From: SIG575 sp045632485
Lineage (GTDB): Bacteria; Bacillota; Clostridia; Oscillospirales; Acutalibacteraceae
Length of the DNA stretch: 14,526 nt
Assembly: GCA_045632485.1 (NCBI GenBank)
Contig: JAZQWT010000161.1
Span: 1 to 14,526, forward strand
Direction: 5' to 3'
Part shown: positions 1-6,657 of the stretch, in pieces
Layout: each line of letters opens with the position of its first letter
How positions within the stretch are numbered: position 1 is the first letter of the stretch
The notes under the pieces: generated by a model
What the model was told of the DNA's origin: nothing
The model's database searches: none
What the model saw: the letters and a program-made list of their open reading frames with translations, nothing else
Made by a program: the position numbers and the translations under genes

Positions 1-55
1 TAATTTAAGCGAAAAATCCTTCTGTTATTTTTGTCTTAAAATTAACAATATATTA

Positions 56-84
56 TTGAAGTGATAAAAGGATTATGATATAAT
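56..84 (+). promoter_or_regulatory. Sigma-A promoter of the flavodiiron gene
   Basis: A -35 box TTGAAG (56-61) is followed, after exactly 17 bases, by a perfect -10 box TATAAT (79-84). A TG at 76-77 gives an extended -10 (TGnTATAAT). Transcription should begin near base 91. That places the upstream in-frame GTG at 85 outside the message and decides the start of the following gene in favour of TTG 115. Confidence 0.85.
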
Positions 85-114
85 GTGTTGAAAGTTAAAA
101 AGGCGGTGTTTCAA

Positions 115-1269
115 TTGAAAATTACAGAAGATATTAAATATATAGGTGTCAACGACCACAAGGTTGATTTGTTTGAAGGTCAGTATGATGTGCCCAACGG
201 AATGGCTTACAATTCATACGTGATTCTTGATGAAAAAATTGCAGTTATGGATACAGTTGATGCATCTTTTGGTGACGAATGGTTTTCTAATTTAGAAGAA
301 GCTTTAAACGGCAGAAAACCTGATTACCTTATTGTTCAGCATATGGAGCCTGACCACTCTGCAAACGTGGCGAACTTTGCAGACAAATATCCTGAAGCAA
401 AAATCGTTGCAAGCCAGAGAGCCTTTGTTATGATGAAAAACTTTTTCGGCACAGATTTTGCAGACAGACAGGTTATTGTGAAGGAAGGGGATACACTTTC
501 TCTTGGTAAACACAACCTCAGTTTTGTGGAAGCTCCTATGGTGCATTGGCCTGAAGTTATTGTAACTTACGACATGGCAGATAAAGTTCTTTTCTCTGCA
601 GACGGTTTTGGCAAATTCGGTGCTCTTGATGTTGAAGAAGACTGGGCTTGTGAAGCAAGACGTTATTATATCGGTATTGTCGGTAAATATGGTATGCAGG
701 TGCAGAAACTTCTTGATAAAGCATCAAAGCTTGATATTGAAATTATTTGTCCTCTTCATGGTCCTATACTTACAGAAAACCTCGGTTACTATATTAACCT
801 TTACGACATATGGTCTTCATACAAAGTTGAAACAGAGGGCGTGGTGATTGCTTACACATCTGTTTACGGCAACACAAAGAAGGCTGCTCTTATTCTTGAA
901 GAAAAGCTTAAAGAAAAAGGTTGCCCCAAAGTGGCAGTCAATGACCTTGCAAGATGTGATATGGCAGAGGCAGTTGAAGATGCCTTCAGATATGGCAAAA
1001 TCGTTCTCGCAACAACAACTTATAACGGAGATGTATTCCCCTTTATGAGAGAGTTTATTCATGAACTTACAGAACGCGGATATAAAGACAGAACAGTTGC
1101 TTTTATTGAAAACGGTTCATGGGCACCTGTTGCTAAAAAGTTTATGATGAAAATGTTTGAAAACAGCAAGAATCTTACTTTTGCAGAAAATTCAGTTACA
1201 ATCACATCTGCTGTGAATGATGAAAACATAAAACAACTTGAACTTCTTGCAGAAGAACTGTGTAAATAA
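115..1269 (+). CDS. fprA: Flavodiiron protein, A-type flavoprotein (FprA family)
   Basis: This is a cytoplasmic flavodiiron protein; family members reduce O2 to water and/or NO to N2O in anaerobes. The N-terminal metallo-beta-lactamase-like domain (about residues 1-240) carries the diiron ligands: the H-x-E-x-D-H motif (H76, E78, D80, H81), H144, D163 and H215. A C-terminal flavodoxin-like domain begins near residue 241 with the FMN-binding segment YTSVYGNT. The length of 384 aa is close to the roughly 400 usual for the family. No rubredoxin domain is fused, so electrons must come from a separate rubredoxin or the neighbouring rubrerythrin. The start is placed at TTG 115 because AAGGCGGTG lies 6 bases upstream and the protein then begins as family members do (MKITEDIKYIGVNDH). 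The longer reading from GTG 85 starts inside the promoter. Substrate preference, O2 or NO, cannot be read from the sequence. Confidence 0.95.
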   Translation: MKITEDIKYIGVNDHKVDLFEGQYDVPNGMAYNSYVILDEKIAVMDTVDASFGDEWFSNLEEALNGRKPDYLIVQHMEPDHSANVANFADKYPEAKIVASQRAFVMMKNFFGTDFADRQVIVKEGDTLSLGKHNLSFVEAPMVHWPEVIVTYDMADKVLFSADGFGKFGALDVEEDWACEARRYYIGIVGKYGMQVQKLLDKASKLDIEIICPLHGPILTENLGYYINLYDIWSSYKVETEGVVIAYTSVYGNTKKAALILEEKLKEKGCPKVAVNDLARCDMAEAVEDAFRYGKIVLATTTYNGDVFPFMREFIHELTERGYKDRTVAFIENGSWAPVAKKFMMKMFENSKNLTFAENSVTITSAVNDENIKQLELLAEELCK

Positions 1270-1275
1270 TAAAAA

Positions 1276-1320
1276 TAAACCCTCTGTTCAGGCGGTGTTA
1301 CCTGAGCAGAGGGTTTTATT
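1276..1320. terminator. Bidirectional terminator between fprA and rubrerythrin
   Basis: Arms 1277-1292 and 1301-1316 (AAACCCTCTGTTCAGG / CCTGAGCAGAGGGTTT) form a 16-bp stem with one G-U pair and an 8-base loop. T-rich DNA follows on the + side and A-rich DNA precedes it, giving a U-run on either strand. It serves two convergent genes. Confidence 0.9.
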
Positions 1321-1329
1321 TTTGCTTAA

Positions 1330-1872
1330 TTAATAGTTTTCAGCTTTAACTTCAAAGTATGCTTTGGGATGTGCACATACGGGGCAGAGTTCGGGAGCAG
1401 CTTTGCCCACAACGATGTGTCCGCAGTTACGGCATTTCCAGATTGTGTCGCCATCTTTTGAGAATACAATGCCTTCTTTGATGTTTGCAAGGAGTTTAAG
1501 GTAGCGTTCTTCGTGTTCTTTTTCGATTTTTGCTACCATTTCAAAGAGAGCAGCGATTTCATCAAAACCTTCTTCTTTTGCTTCTTTTGCGAAGCCTGCA
1601 TACATATCTGTCCATTCGTAGTTTTCGCCTGCAGCAGCGTCTTCAAGGTTTTCCATTGTTGAGGGAACTGCACCGCCGTGGAGAAGTTTGAACCAGATTT
1701 TTGCGTGTTCTTTTTCATTTTCAGCAGTTTCAAGGAAAAGTGCTGCGATTTGTTCGTAGCCATCTTTCTTTGCTTTGCTTGCATAATATGTGTATTTGTT
1801 TCTTGCCTGTGATTCACCTGCAAAAGCAGCCATAAGGTTGGCTTCTGTTCTTGTGCCTTTAAGTTCTTTCAT
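1330..1872 (-). CDS. rbr: Rubrerythrin
   Basis: Rubrerythrins are cytoplasmic non-haem diiron peroxidases that reduce hydrogen peroxide in anaerobes. Residues 1-130 form the four-helix ferritin-like domain. Diiron-ligand motifs include E20 (AGESQARNKY), E53-x-x-H56 (ENEKEH) and E117-x-x-H120 (IEKEH); further acidic ligands lie around 86-101. The C-terminal rubredoxin domain (about 140-180) has two Cys pairs, C147-x-x-C150 and C163-x-x-C166, for the Fe(SCys)4 centre. At 180 aa with domains in the order ferritin-like then rubredoxin, it is a classical rather than a reverse rubrerythrin. The ATG is preceded by AGGAGG at about 8 bases. It converges on the flavodiiron gene, and its own promoter is proposed just upstream. 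Co-transcription with tadA by read-through is possible, since no terminator separates them. Confidence 0.97.
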   Translation of the reverse strand: MKELKGTRTEANLMAAFAGESQARNKYTYYASKAKKDGYEQIAALFLETAENEKEHAKIWFKLLHGGAVPSTMENLEDAAAGENYEWTDMYAGFAKEAKEEGFDEIAALFEMVAKIEKEHEERYLKLLANIKEGIVFSKDGDTIWKCRNCGHIVVGKAAPELCPVCAHPKAYFEVKAENY

Positions 1873-1896
1873 TGTGGATTCCTCCTGTTTATTTTT

Positions 1897-1924
1897 ATTA
1901 TATTATTCCCACAAGATGTGAGAA
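1897..1924 (-). promoter_or_regulatory. Putative rubrerythrin promoter with operator-like inverted repeat
   Basis: On the minus strand a perfect TATAAT (1897-1902) lies 16 bases downstream of TTCTCA (1919-1924, 4 of 6 -35 matches). An 8-bp inverted repeat with one mismatch, TTCCCACA (1906-1913) and TGTGAGAA (1917-1924) around AGA, covers the -35 box and most of the spacer. The position suits a repressor site. It does not look like a PerR box. Read as RNA it has no U-run, so I do not call it a tadA terminator. Confidence 0.5.
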
Positions 1925-2380
1925 TTATTTCCTGTTACGTAATTCTTTAAAAAACGAAGTGAGAATTTCACTGCATTCATCTTTCATAACGCCGCTTACA
2001 ATTTCAGGCTTATGATTATAAGGCAAATCAAAAAGATTCACAACACTTCCTGCGGAGCCTGCCTTTTTATCGTCGGCACCGTAAATAAGCCGCTTTATTC
2101 TTGAGTTGATTATTGCACCCGTACACATAGGGCAAGGCTCTAATGTGACATAAAGGTCACATTTCCACAATCTCCAACCACCAAGTGTTTTGCAGGCTTC
2201 GTTTATGGCTTCGATTTCTGCGTGTGCAAGTGCATTTTTGCCTTTTTCTCTGCGGTTTCTGCCACGTCCGACAATTTCTCCGTCGCAGACAACAACTGCT
2301 CCGACAGGCACTTCACCCTCTTCTGCCGCAAGAGAAGCCAGAAGAAGAGCTTCTTTCATATAAAAAATATCGTCTTTCAT
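1925..2380 (-). CDS. tadA: tRNA-specific adenosine deaminase TadA
   Basis: TadA converts A34 to inosine at the wobble position of tRNA-Arg(ACG), so that one tRNA reads CGU, CGC and CGA. The zinc-dependent cytidine/deoxycytidylate deaminase fold is clear: H53-A-E55 supplies a zinc ligand and the proton-shuttling glutamate, and P82-C83-P-M-C86 supplies the other two ligands. The N-terminal segment EVPVGAVVV and the GRGRNRRE loop are typical of TadA. I chose the ATG at 2380 (151 aa) because it overlaps the stop of the upstream protease gene in an ATGA arrangement, indicating translational coupling. An in-frame start 11 codons earlier would lie inside that gene and add a tail the family lacks. 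A second internal Met is at residue 8. Confidence 0.95.
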   Translation of the reverse strand: MKDDIFYMKEALLLASLAAEEGEVPVGAVVVCDGEIVGRGRNRREKGKNALAHAEIEAINEACKTLGGWRLWKCDLYVTLEPCPMCTGAIINSRIKRLIYGADDKKAGSAGSVVNLFDLPYNHKPEIVSGVMKDECSEILTSFFKELRNRK

Positions 2381-3384
2381 ATCTGTACAAATAATGTGTA
2401 AATAAGCATCCACACAATGGAAATAATCATGGGTATAGTGAATAGGAAAAATTTTAATTTATCTTTTGTACGGGGGATTGTGGGAGACTTTTTAAGTTTC
2501 AGTCTTTTGCTGCTCATAAGAAAAGGTACTGAACAGCCTAAACCGATTACAAATACTGCTGTTAAAAATATGGGATATATTTTTTCAAAGAGTACGGGGT
2601 TTGATTCGTTCACTACATTGAAAACAACATAAATTCCGTTATTGAGAGAGTGGATTACAACCGCAGTCCACACAGATTTTGTTGCAACTGTGATGTAGCC
2701 GAAAACCACACCTGCGATAAAAGCAAAAATACCCTGCACTGCATTTCTGTGCATAAGACCGAAAACCAATGCGGTCATAATAATTGCAAAATTGTCGCCG
2801 TATTTTCTCATGGGTTGCATAACAACTGCACGCATTGCAAATTCTTCTACTGCAGCAGGTAATATTGCAGTTGATAATGTGAAAAGAAAAAGCGGTGCAC
2901 CTGAAGTGGGGATAGGTATTTCTGCAGTTGTTGTAAGAGTTATTCCCAGATTTTCAAAAAAGGCGGAAACACATGTGGAAATAAAATCTCCGCAGAAGCA
3001 AAGCATCAGACCAAATCCGATAGCAGTAAAAAACAAACCGGGTGACTGAGGCTTTTCAAATGAATCCTCTATTGTTTTTTTGTTTTCCGATGAATTTGTT
3101 TTGTAAATCAAGAAAAAAGGAAGGAACAGAAAAATTACAGAATATAGAAGTTCAATAGCATATTGAAAAGCTGTATTATTAAGATATAAATCGTATATGC
3201 CGAAAATATTAAGGGTAAAACCAAGAATGTAAGGTGCTGAAAGAAAAACAAGTATACATATACCCACATACAGACTATGTTTTTTTAGCTCTGATTTTGC
3301 CTTCTGTGTTATCTGGTAGTTATTGAATATTGGCATACCGTTATTGAAATTATATTGGTTTGCGTTATAGAAGTTATTCTGCAC
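2377..3384 (-). CDS. CPBP-family intramembrane glutamic endopeptidase (CAAX-protease-like)
   Basis: This is a multi-pass membrane protein of the CPBP/Abi family. Hydrophobic helices cover roughly residues 38-60, 74-95, 115-140, 165-180, 197-212, 215-235 and 240-260, with a last one near the C terminus. The three active-site motifs are present: E180-E181-x-x-x-R185, H212 in FGLMH, and H245-x-x-x-N249. The first 30 residues are rich in Asn, Tyr and Gln and probably lie in the cytoplasm. The start is GTG at 3384 with AAAGGAGG 7 bases upstream. Bacterial members include proteases involved in peptide maturation and self-immunity, but no bacteriocin gene is nearby, so the substrate is unknown. It overlaps tadA by 4 bases. 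Its own promoter is unclear, because the lipoprotein terminator lies directly upstream. Confidence 0.85.
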   Translation of the reverse strand: MQNNFYNANQYNFNNGMPIFNNYQITQKAKSELKKHSLYVGICILVFLSAPYILGFTLNIFGIYDLYLNNTAFQYAIELLYSVIFLFLPFFLIYKTNSSENKKTIEDSFEKPQSPGLFFTAIGFGLMLCFCGDFISTCVSAFFENLGITLTTTAEIPIPTSGAPLFLFTLSTAILPAAVEEFAMRAVVMQPMRKYGDNFAIIMTALVFGLMHRNAVQGIFAFIAGVVFGYITVATKSVWTAVVIHSLNNGIYVVFNVVNESNPVLFEKIYPIFLTAVFVIGLGCSVPFLMSSKRLKLKKSPTIPRTKDKLKFFLFTIPMIISIVWMLIYTLFVQI

Positions 3385-3410
3385 GTTTATTCCTCCTTTC
3401 CGAAGTATTA

Positions 3411-3450
3411 TGTAAAAAACCGCTGAGATTCATAAATGAATACAGCGGTT
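3411..3450 (-). terminator. Intrinsic terminator of the lipoprotein gene
   Basis: Arms 3418-3425 and 3443-3450 (AACCGCTG / CAGCGGTT) enclose a second inner stem, ATTCAT/ATGAAT (3428-3433, 3436-3441). Read on the minus strand the stem is followed by a run of six T. It lies 18 bases beyond the lipoprotein stop. Confidence 0.85.
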
Positions 3451-3468
3451 GATTATGGTTAACTACAA

Positions 3469-4317
3469 TTATTTTTCAGCTACTGTAGTTTCTACGGGAG
3501 CGTCCCATTCTATTGTGTAGTTTTCGTTTTCAGTAATGTTGAAAGTAACTGTTTCTTTTTTGATTTCTGCAAAATTGCCCTGTCCTGTGATTTCAGCAGT
3601 AACTTTGATTACTCTTGAATATGTTGCTGAAACGATTCTGTCAGTACCTCTGTCTACTGTGCATACGATTCTGCCGCCATTGTATTCGATATCGTAATCT
3701 TCAACAGAGATTAAATCGCTTGCACCTTTGAGTTCTTTGAGGATAGCTTCTTTATCGTTGATGTTGAATACTTCACCAAGACCTTCTGCTTCAAGGGGAG
3801 TAGCATCATCTTTTAAATCGATTGTAATAACAAAGTTATCGGATGTCTGTGAGCAAGTTGCAAGTTTTACCTGTTTGAGAAGAACTTTACTTGCGTTTGC
3901 AGAGCCTTCAATGGGATATACGTTTACAATATTGCTGATGTTGCCTGCTTCAACTTCTTCTTTACCGTTCATGCCTTTGCTGATAAAAGATGAGTTGTCA
4001 ATAAGGAAGTTTGCAACTGTAGAGAAAGCAGCTTTGATATGTTCGTTTTCGCATTCGATATCGTTTGCTGAGAAATCTCTGCCCATTGTGATGTTATAGG
4101 GGTTTGATTTTTTAAGGTCTGCTGAGATAGTGTTGAAATATTCAACGATTTCACTCTGGTTAACAGGTTTTGCTGATTTGTTTGTATAGGGTTCAGTTAC
4201 TGTAGTTTCTTCTACAAAGTAATCCTGAATTTTTTCTGTTACTGAACAGGAAGCGAGAGAGACTACTATAATTGCTGTGAGAAGTATTGCGAGAATTTTT
4301 TTGATAGAGTTTTTCAT
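3469..4317 (-). CDS. Putative lipoprotein of unknown function
   Basis: The product is probably exported and lipid-anchored on the outer face of the cytoplasmic membrane. A basic N terminus (K2, K6, K7) and a hydrophobic core (8-20) lead to a lipobox, L21-A-S-C24, which predicts cleavage before C24. The mature part (about 259 aa) is soluble, rich in Thr, Glu and Asn, with a Thr/Glu-rich stretch near residues 37-43 and again at the extreme C terminus. The central part (about 140-265) has the alternating pattern of a beta-rich fold. I recognise no named domain. The ATG is well supported by AAGGAGG about 7 bases upstream. It has its own promoter and terminator, so it is probably monocistronic. 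Function unknown. Confidence 0.8.
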   Translation of the reverse strand: MKNSIKKILAILLTAIIVVSLASCSVTEKIQDYFVEETTVTEPYTNKSAKPVNQSEIVEYFNTISADLKKSNPYNITMGRDFSANDIECENEHIKAAFSTVANFLIDNSSFISKGMNGKEEVEAGNISNIVNVYPIEGSANASKVLLKQVKLATCSQTSDNFVITIDLKDDATPLEAEGLGEVFNINDKEAILKELKGASDLISVEDYDIEYNGGRIVCTVDRGTDRIVSATYSRVIKVTAEITGQGNFAEIKKETVTFNITENENYTIEWDAPVETTVAEK

Positions 4318-4355
4318 AAAACATCCTCCTTGGAGTTAACATATCGTCAAAGACA

Positions 4356-4384
4356 ATTGTAACACATATTTTCAGAATTTCATA
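4356..4384 (-). promoter_or_regulatory. Promoter of the lipoprotein gene
   Basis: On the minus strand, TACAAT (4356-4361) has an extended TG motif directly upstream (TGTTACAAT). ATGAAA or TATGAA lies 16-17 bases further up (about 4378-4384) as a moderate -35. The predicted leader is about 32 bases and contains the AAGGAGG ribosome binding site. Confidence 0.6.
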
Positions 4385-4419
4385 GAGATTTTTGAAATTT
4401 TTTGGAAATTTTTCAAAAA

Positions 4420-5607
4420 TTATTTTTCTTCGTACAAAAATGCACCTGAAACTATAGTTTTAAGGGCACTTTCAATGGTTTTTACTTTCATATCTTCGTG
4501 TGTGTCCGGAGCTTTTTCAAAATTATCGGGAAGAGAAGTGATTGCACACGCATCGATTCCGATTGATGATATAACGTTACTGTCAGGTGAATATTTACCC
4601 TGAACAGGGCTGTCAATAAGTTCAATGTTTGCATCCTGTGCACCGTTTTTAAGAAACTCAACTGATTCTTTTGCATTTTTAGCTTTGATGATTCCGAGAT
4701 TCTTTTCGTCAAAAGCAATTGAATCAATGCAGATGCATACTGTAGGGATATCAGAAAAATAAGAAGAATGTTTTTTTGCAAAGGCAAAAGCTCCTGCGTT
4801 GTCTTCTTCGCGGGCACTTGTGATGGCTACGCATATTTCAAGTGACGGCATTTTTATTTCATTATCCTGGAGATATTTTAAAACTGCAATCGAAGCAAAG
4901 GCACCTGAAAGATTTTTTGAAGCTCCCTCTGAATATTCATTATTATCTGCGAAAAGAGGGATGATTGCAAAGGGAATAAAAACAACAAGTGCAAAGCATG
5001 CATATTTCATATTGGGATTTGCGTTGAAGAAATCCAGGTATGAAGACATAAAAACAACTGCGAGACTTACTACAAATCCGATTGCGGAAATTATTGCAAA
5101 ACCTGAAGTTTTGAATTTATGTTTTTCAAGAGAATCGCTGTTGGCAATAAGTAAAAGTCTTTTTGTTGCTTTTTCATCAGCTTTTCTTACTGCGTGGATA
5201 TTTGATGATGAACACTTCTTTGCGAACATCTTATTTGTAAATCCTGTGAAAATATTTATTACACCAAGAAAAACGATTATTGCTGAAGCTATTGCTGTGA
5301 TGGTGTTATTCGGGAAAATTCCGAAGCAGGAGATAATCGCAACTGCTACAGCCAGGATGATAAATATGAGTGTGAAAATGTTTTCACTGAGAGCAGTGGA
5401 TTTTATAAAATTGAAATTTTCAGCTGTTACGGCATTTGTGCAGCCTCTGAGTTCATTCATAAGATGTTCCTGAAGCTCTTTTTCTTTATCGCTTCCTGCA
5501 GGTCTGGGACCGTAGTTTTTACAAGCGTTTTTTGCTTGTCTGTAGGAATAGTTGGTATATTCCCTGATTTTTGAATCGTAATTTTTAACGCTGTCTTTGG
5601 CTTTCAT
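4420..5607 (-). CDS. Membrane-embedded M28-peptidase-like protein with degenerate metal site
   Basis: 395 aa. The start resembles M28 aminopeptidases (CKNYGPRPAGSDKE, 29-42), and the later segments align in order with the M28 core: ANSDS (155-159) where the family has AHYDS, SEGASKNLSG (226-235) for PGAxDNASG, and TSAREE (263-268) for the catalytic Glu pair. A C-terminal segment with SPDSNVISSIGI and a THED motif may supply the last ligand. Four hydrophobic helices (about 76-95, 103-122, 170-190, 202-220) interrupt this core. The usual first zinc-ligand His reads as Asn156 and the bridging Asp as Lys231, so activity is doubtful; E267 and E268 are kept. The start is ATG 5607, with GGAGG 8 bases upstream. 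An in-frame TTG at 5622 overlaps that site and is less likely. It is the last gene of the aminotransferase-trpS run, 19 bases after trpS. Confidence 0.65.
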   Translation of the reverse strand: MKAKDSVKNYDSKIREYTNYSYRQAKNACKNYGPRPAGSDKEKELQEHLMNELRGCTNAVTAENFNFIKSTALSENIFTLIFIILAVAVAIISCFGIFPNNTITAIASAIIVFLGVINIFTGFTNKMFAKKCSSSNIHAVRKADEKATKRLLLIANSDSLEKHKFKTSGFAIISAIGFVVSLAVVFMSSYLDFFNANPNMKYACFALVVFIPFAIIPLFADNNEYSEGASKNLSGAFASIAVLKYLQDNEIKMPSLEICVAITSAREEDNAGAFAFAKKHSSYFSDIPTVCICIDSIAFDEKNLGIIKAKNAKESVEFLKNGAQDANIELIDSPVQGKYSPDSNVISSIGIDACAITSLPDNFEKAPDTHEDMKVKTIESALKTIVSGAFLYEEK

Positions 5608-5626
5608 AAGAAAAACCTCCAATTAA

Positions 5627-6634
5627 TTATTTAAGAACATATCCTATTTTTTTCATTGTTTTATCAAGAGTTCTCTGTGAGATTCTCGTTGCAATGTCTG
5701 AGCCTTTTGCCATCATTTCTTTAAGCATAGCCTGGTCTTTCATATACATTTCGAAATTTTCACGGATAGGACGGAGTTCTTCAACAACTGTTTCACCTAC
5801 TGCTGTTTTGAAATCGCCGTAGCCTTTGCCAGCGAATTCTTTTTCGATTTCTTCGTTTGAAAGCCCCGTGCAGCATGAATAGATATTCATAAGGTTTGAA
5901 ACACCGGGTTTGTTTTCTTCATCAAAATGAACTGATGCTTCACTGTCTGTAACTGCTGAACGCATTTTCTTCATAATTGTTTCAGGCTTGTCAAGCATTG
6001 AAATGAAGCTCTTTACATTTTCGTCAGATTTGCTCATTTTCTTTGCGGGGTCCTGAAGTGACATAATTCTTGCCCCTGCCTTGGGAATGTATGGCTCGGG
6101 AATTGTGAACACATTGCCGTACATACCGTTGAATCTGTTTGCGATATCACGAGCAATTTCAAGGTGCTGCTTCTGGTCTGCACCGACAGGAACGAAATCT
6201 GCCTGATAGAGGAGAATATCTGCTGCCATAAGAACAGGATAGGAGAAAAGACCTACATTAATGTTGTCTGCGTGTGAACGTGATTTATCCTTGAACTGAG
6301 TCATTCTGCTCATTTCGCCGAACTGTGTGTAGCAGTTGAGAATCCATGCAAGCTGTGCGTGTGTGGGCACATGGCTCTGAACGAAAACAATGCTCTTTTC
6401 GGGAGAAAGACCGATAGAGAGAAGAAGAGCAAAAGCTTCCATAATCTGCTTCTTAAACTGCTGAGGGTCCTGTCTTACGGTAATTGCATGTAAGTCAGCA
6501 ACGGCATAAGCTGCATCGAAATCATCCTCAAGTGCTTTCCAGTTTTTGAGGGCACCAAGATAATTTCCCAATGTGGGAGTGCCTGTAGGCTGGATACAGC
6601 TTAATATTTTCTTTTTCTTTTCTGTGGTTTCCAT
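5627..6634 (-). CDS. trpS: Tryptophan--tRNA ligase
   Basis: A cytoplasmic class I aminoacyl-tRNA synthetase that charges tRNA-Trp. The HIGH-type signature reads TPTLGNYLG (19-27) and the KMSKS loop is intact (K199-M-S-K-S203). Other family features include the VADLHA segment (45-50), the VGADQKQH tract (150-157) and ILNCYTQFGEM (98-108). The length of 335 aa is normal for a full enzyme. The ATG at 6634 has a GAGG-type site about 8 bases upstream. It begins 23 bases after the aminotransferase stop on the same strand and is probably co-transcribed. No T-box leader is present in front of this gene or of the operon, although clostridial trpS genes often have one. Confidence 0.97.
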   Translation of the reverse strand: METTEKKKKILSCIQPTGTPTLGNYLGALKNWKALEDDFDAAYAVADLHAITVRQDPQQFKKQIMEAFALLLSIGLSPEKSIVFVQSHVPTHAQLAWILNCYTQFGEMSRMTQFKDKSRSHADNINVGLFSYPVLMAADILLYQADFVPVGADQKQHLEIARDIANRFNGMYGNVFTIPEPYIPKAGARIMSLQDPAKKMSKSDENVKSFISMLDKPETIMKKMRSAVTDSEASVHFDEENKPGVSNLMNIYSCCTGLSNEEIEKEFAGKGYGDFKTAVGETVVEELRPIRENFEMYMKDQAMLKEMMAKGSDIATRISQRTLDKTMKKIGYVLK

Positions 6635-6657
6635 TTATTTTACCTCACTTCAAGTAA

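Noticed and set aside
1..44. Imperfect inverted repeat TAATTTAAG (1-9) / CTTAAAATTA (35-44) upstream of the flavodiiron promoter.
   Set aside because: It has a single-base bulge, wide spacing and AT-only sequence at the window edge; too weak to call an operator.
2377..3384. CPBP protease as part of a bacteriocin or phage-defence (Abi) locus.
   Set aside because: No precursor peptide, transporter or other defence gene is adjacent. Its neighbours are tadA and a terminator, so a defence role is not supported.
3385..3415. Promoter for the CPBP protease-tadA pair overlapping the lipoprotein terminator (TTATGA, 17 bases, CATAAT on the minus strand).
   Set aside because: The -35 match is poor and the -10 lies only about 10 bases before the Shine-Dalgarno region. 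Read-through is equally possible, so no feature is called.
4389..4419. Terminator after the M28-like gene (TTTTTGAAA / TTTCAAAAA).
   Set aside because: The stem is almost all A-T, with a long loop and no U-run on the minus strand, so it should be too weak to terminate.
4799..5473. Open frame of 224 codons on the + strand opposite the M28-like gene.
   Set aside because: It has no Shine-Dalgarno or recognisable domain. The minus-strand frame has membrane helices, M28 motifs and good operon spacing, so this is a shadow.
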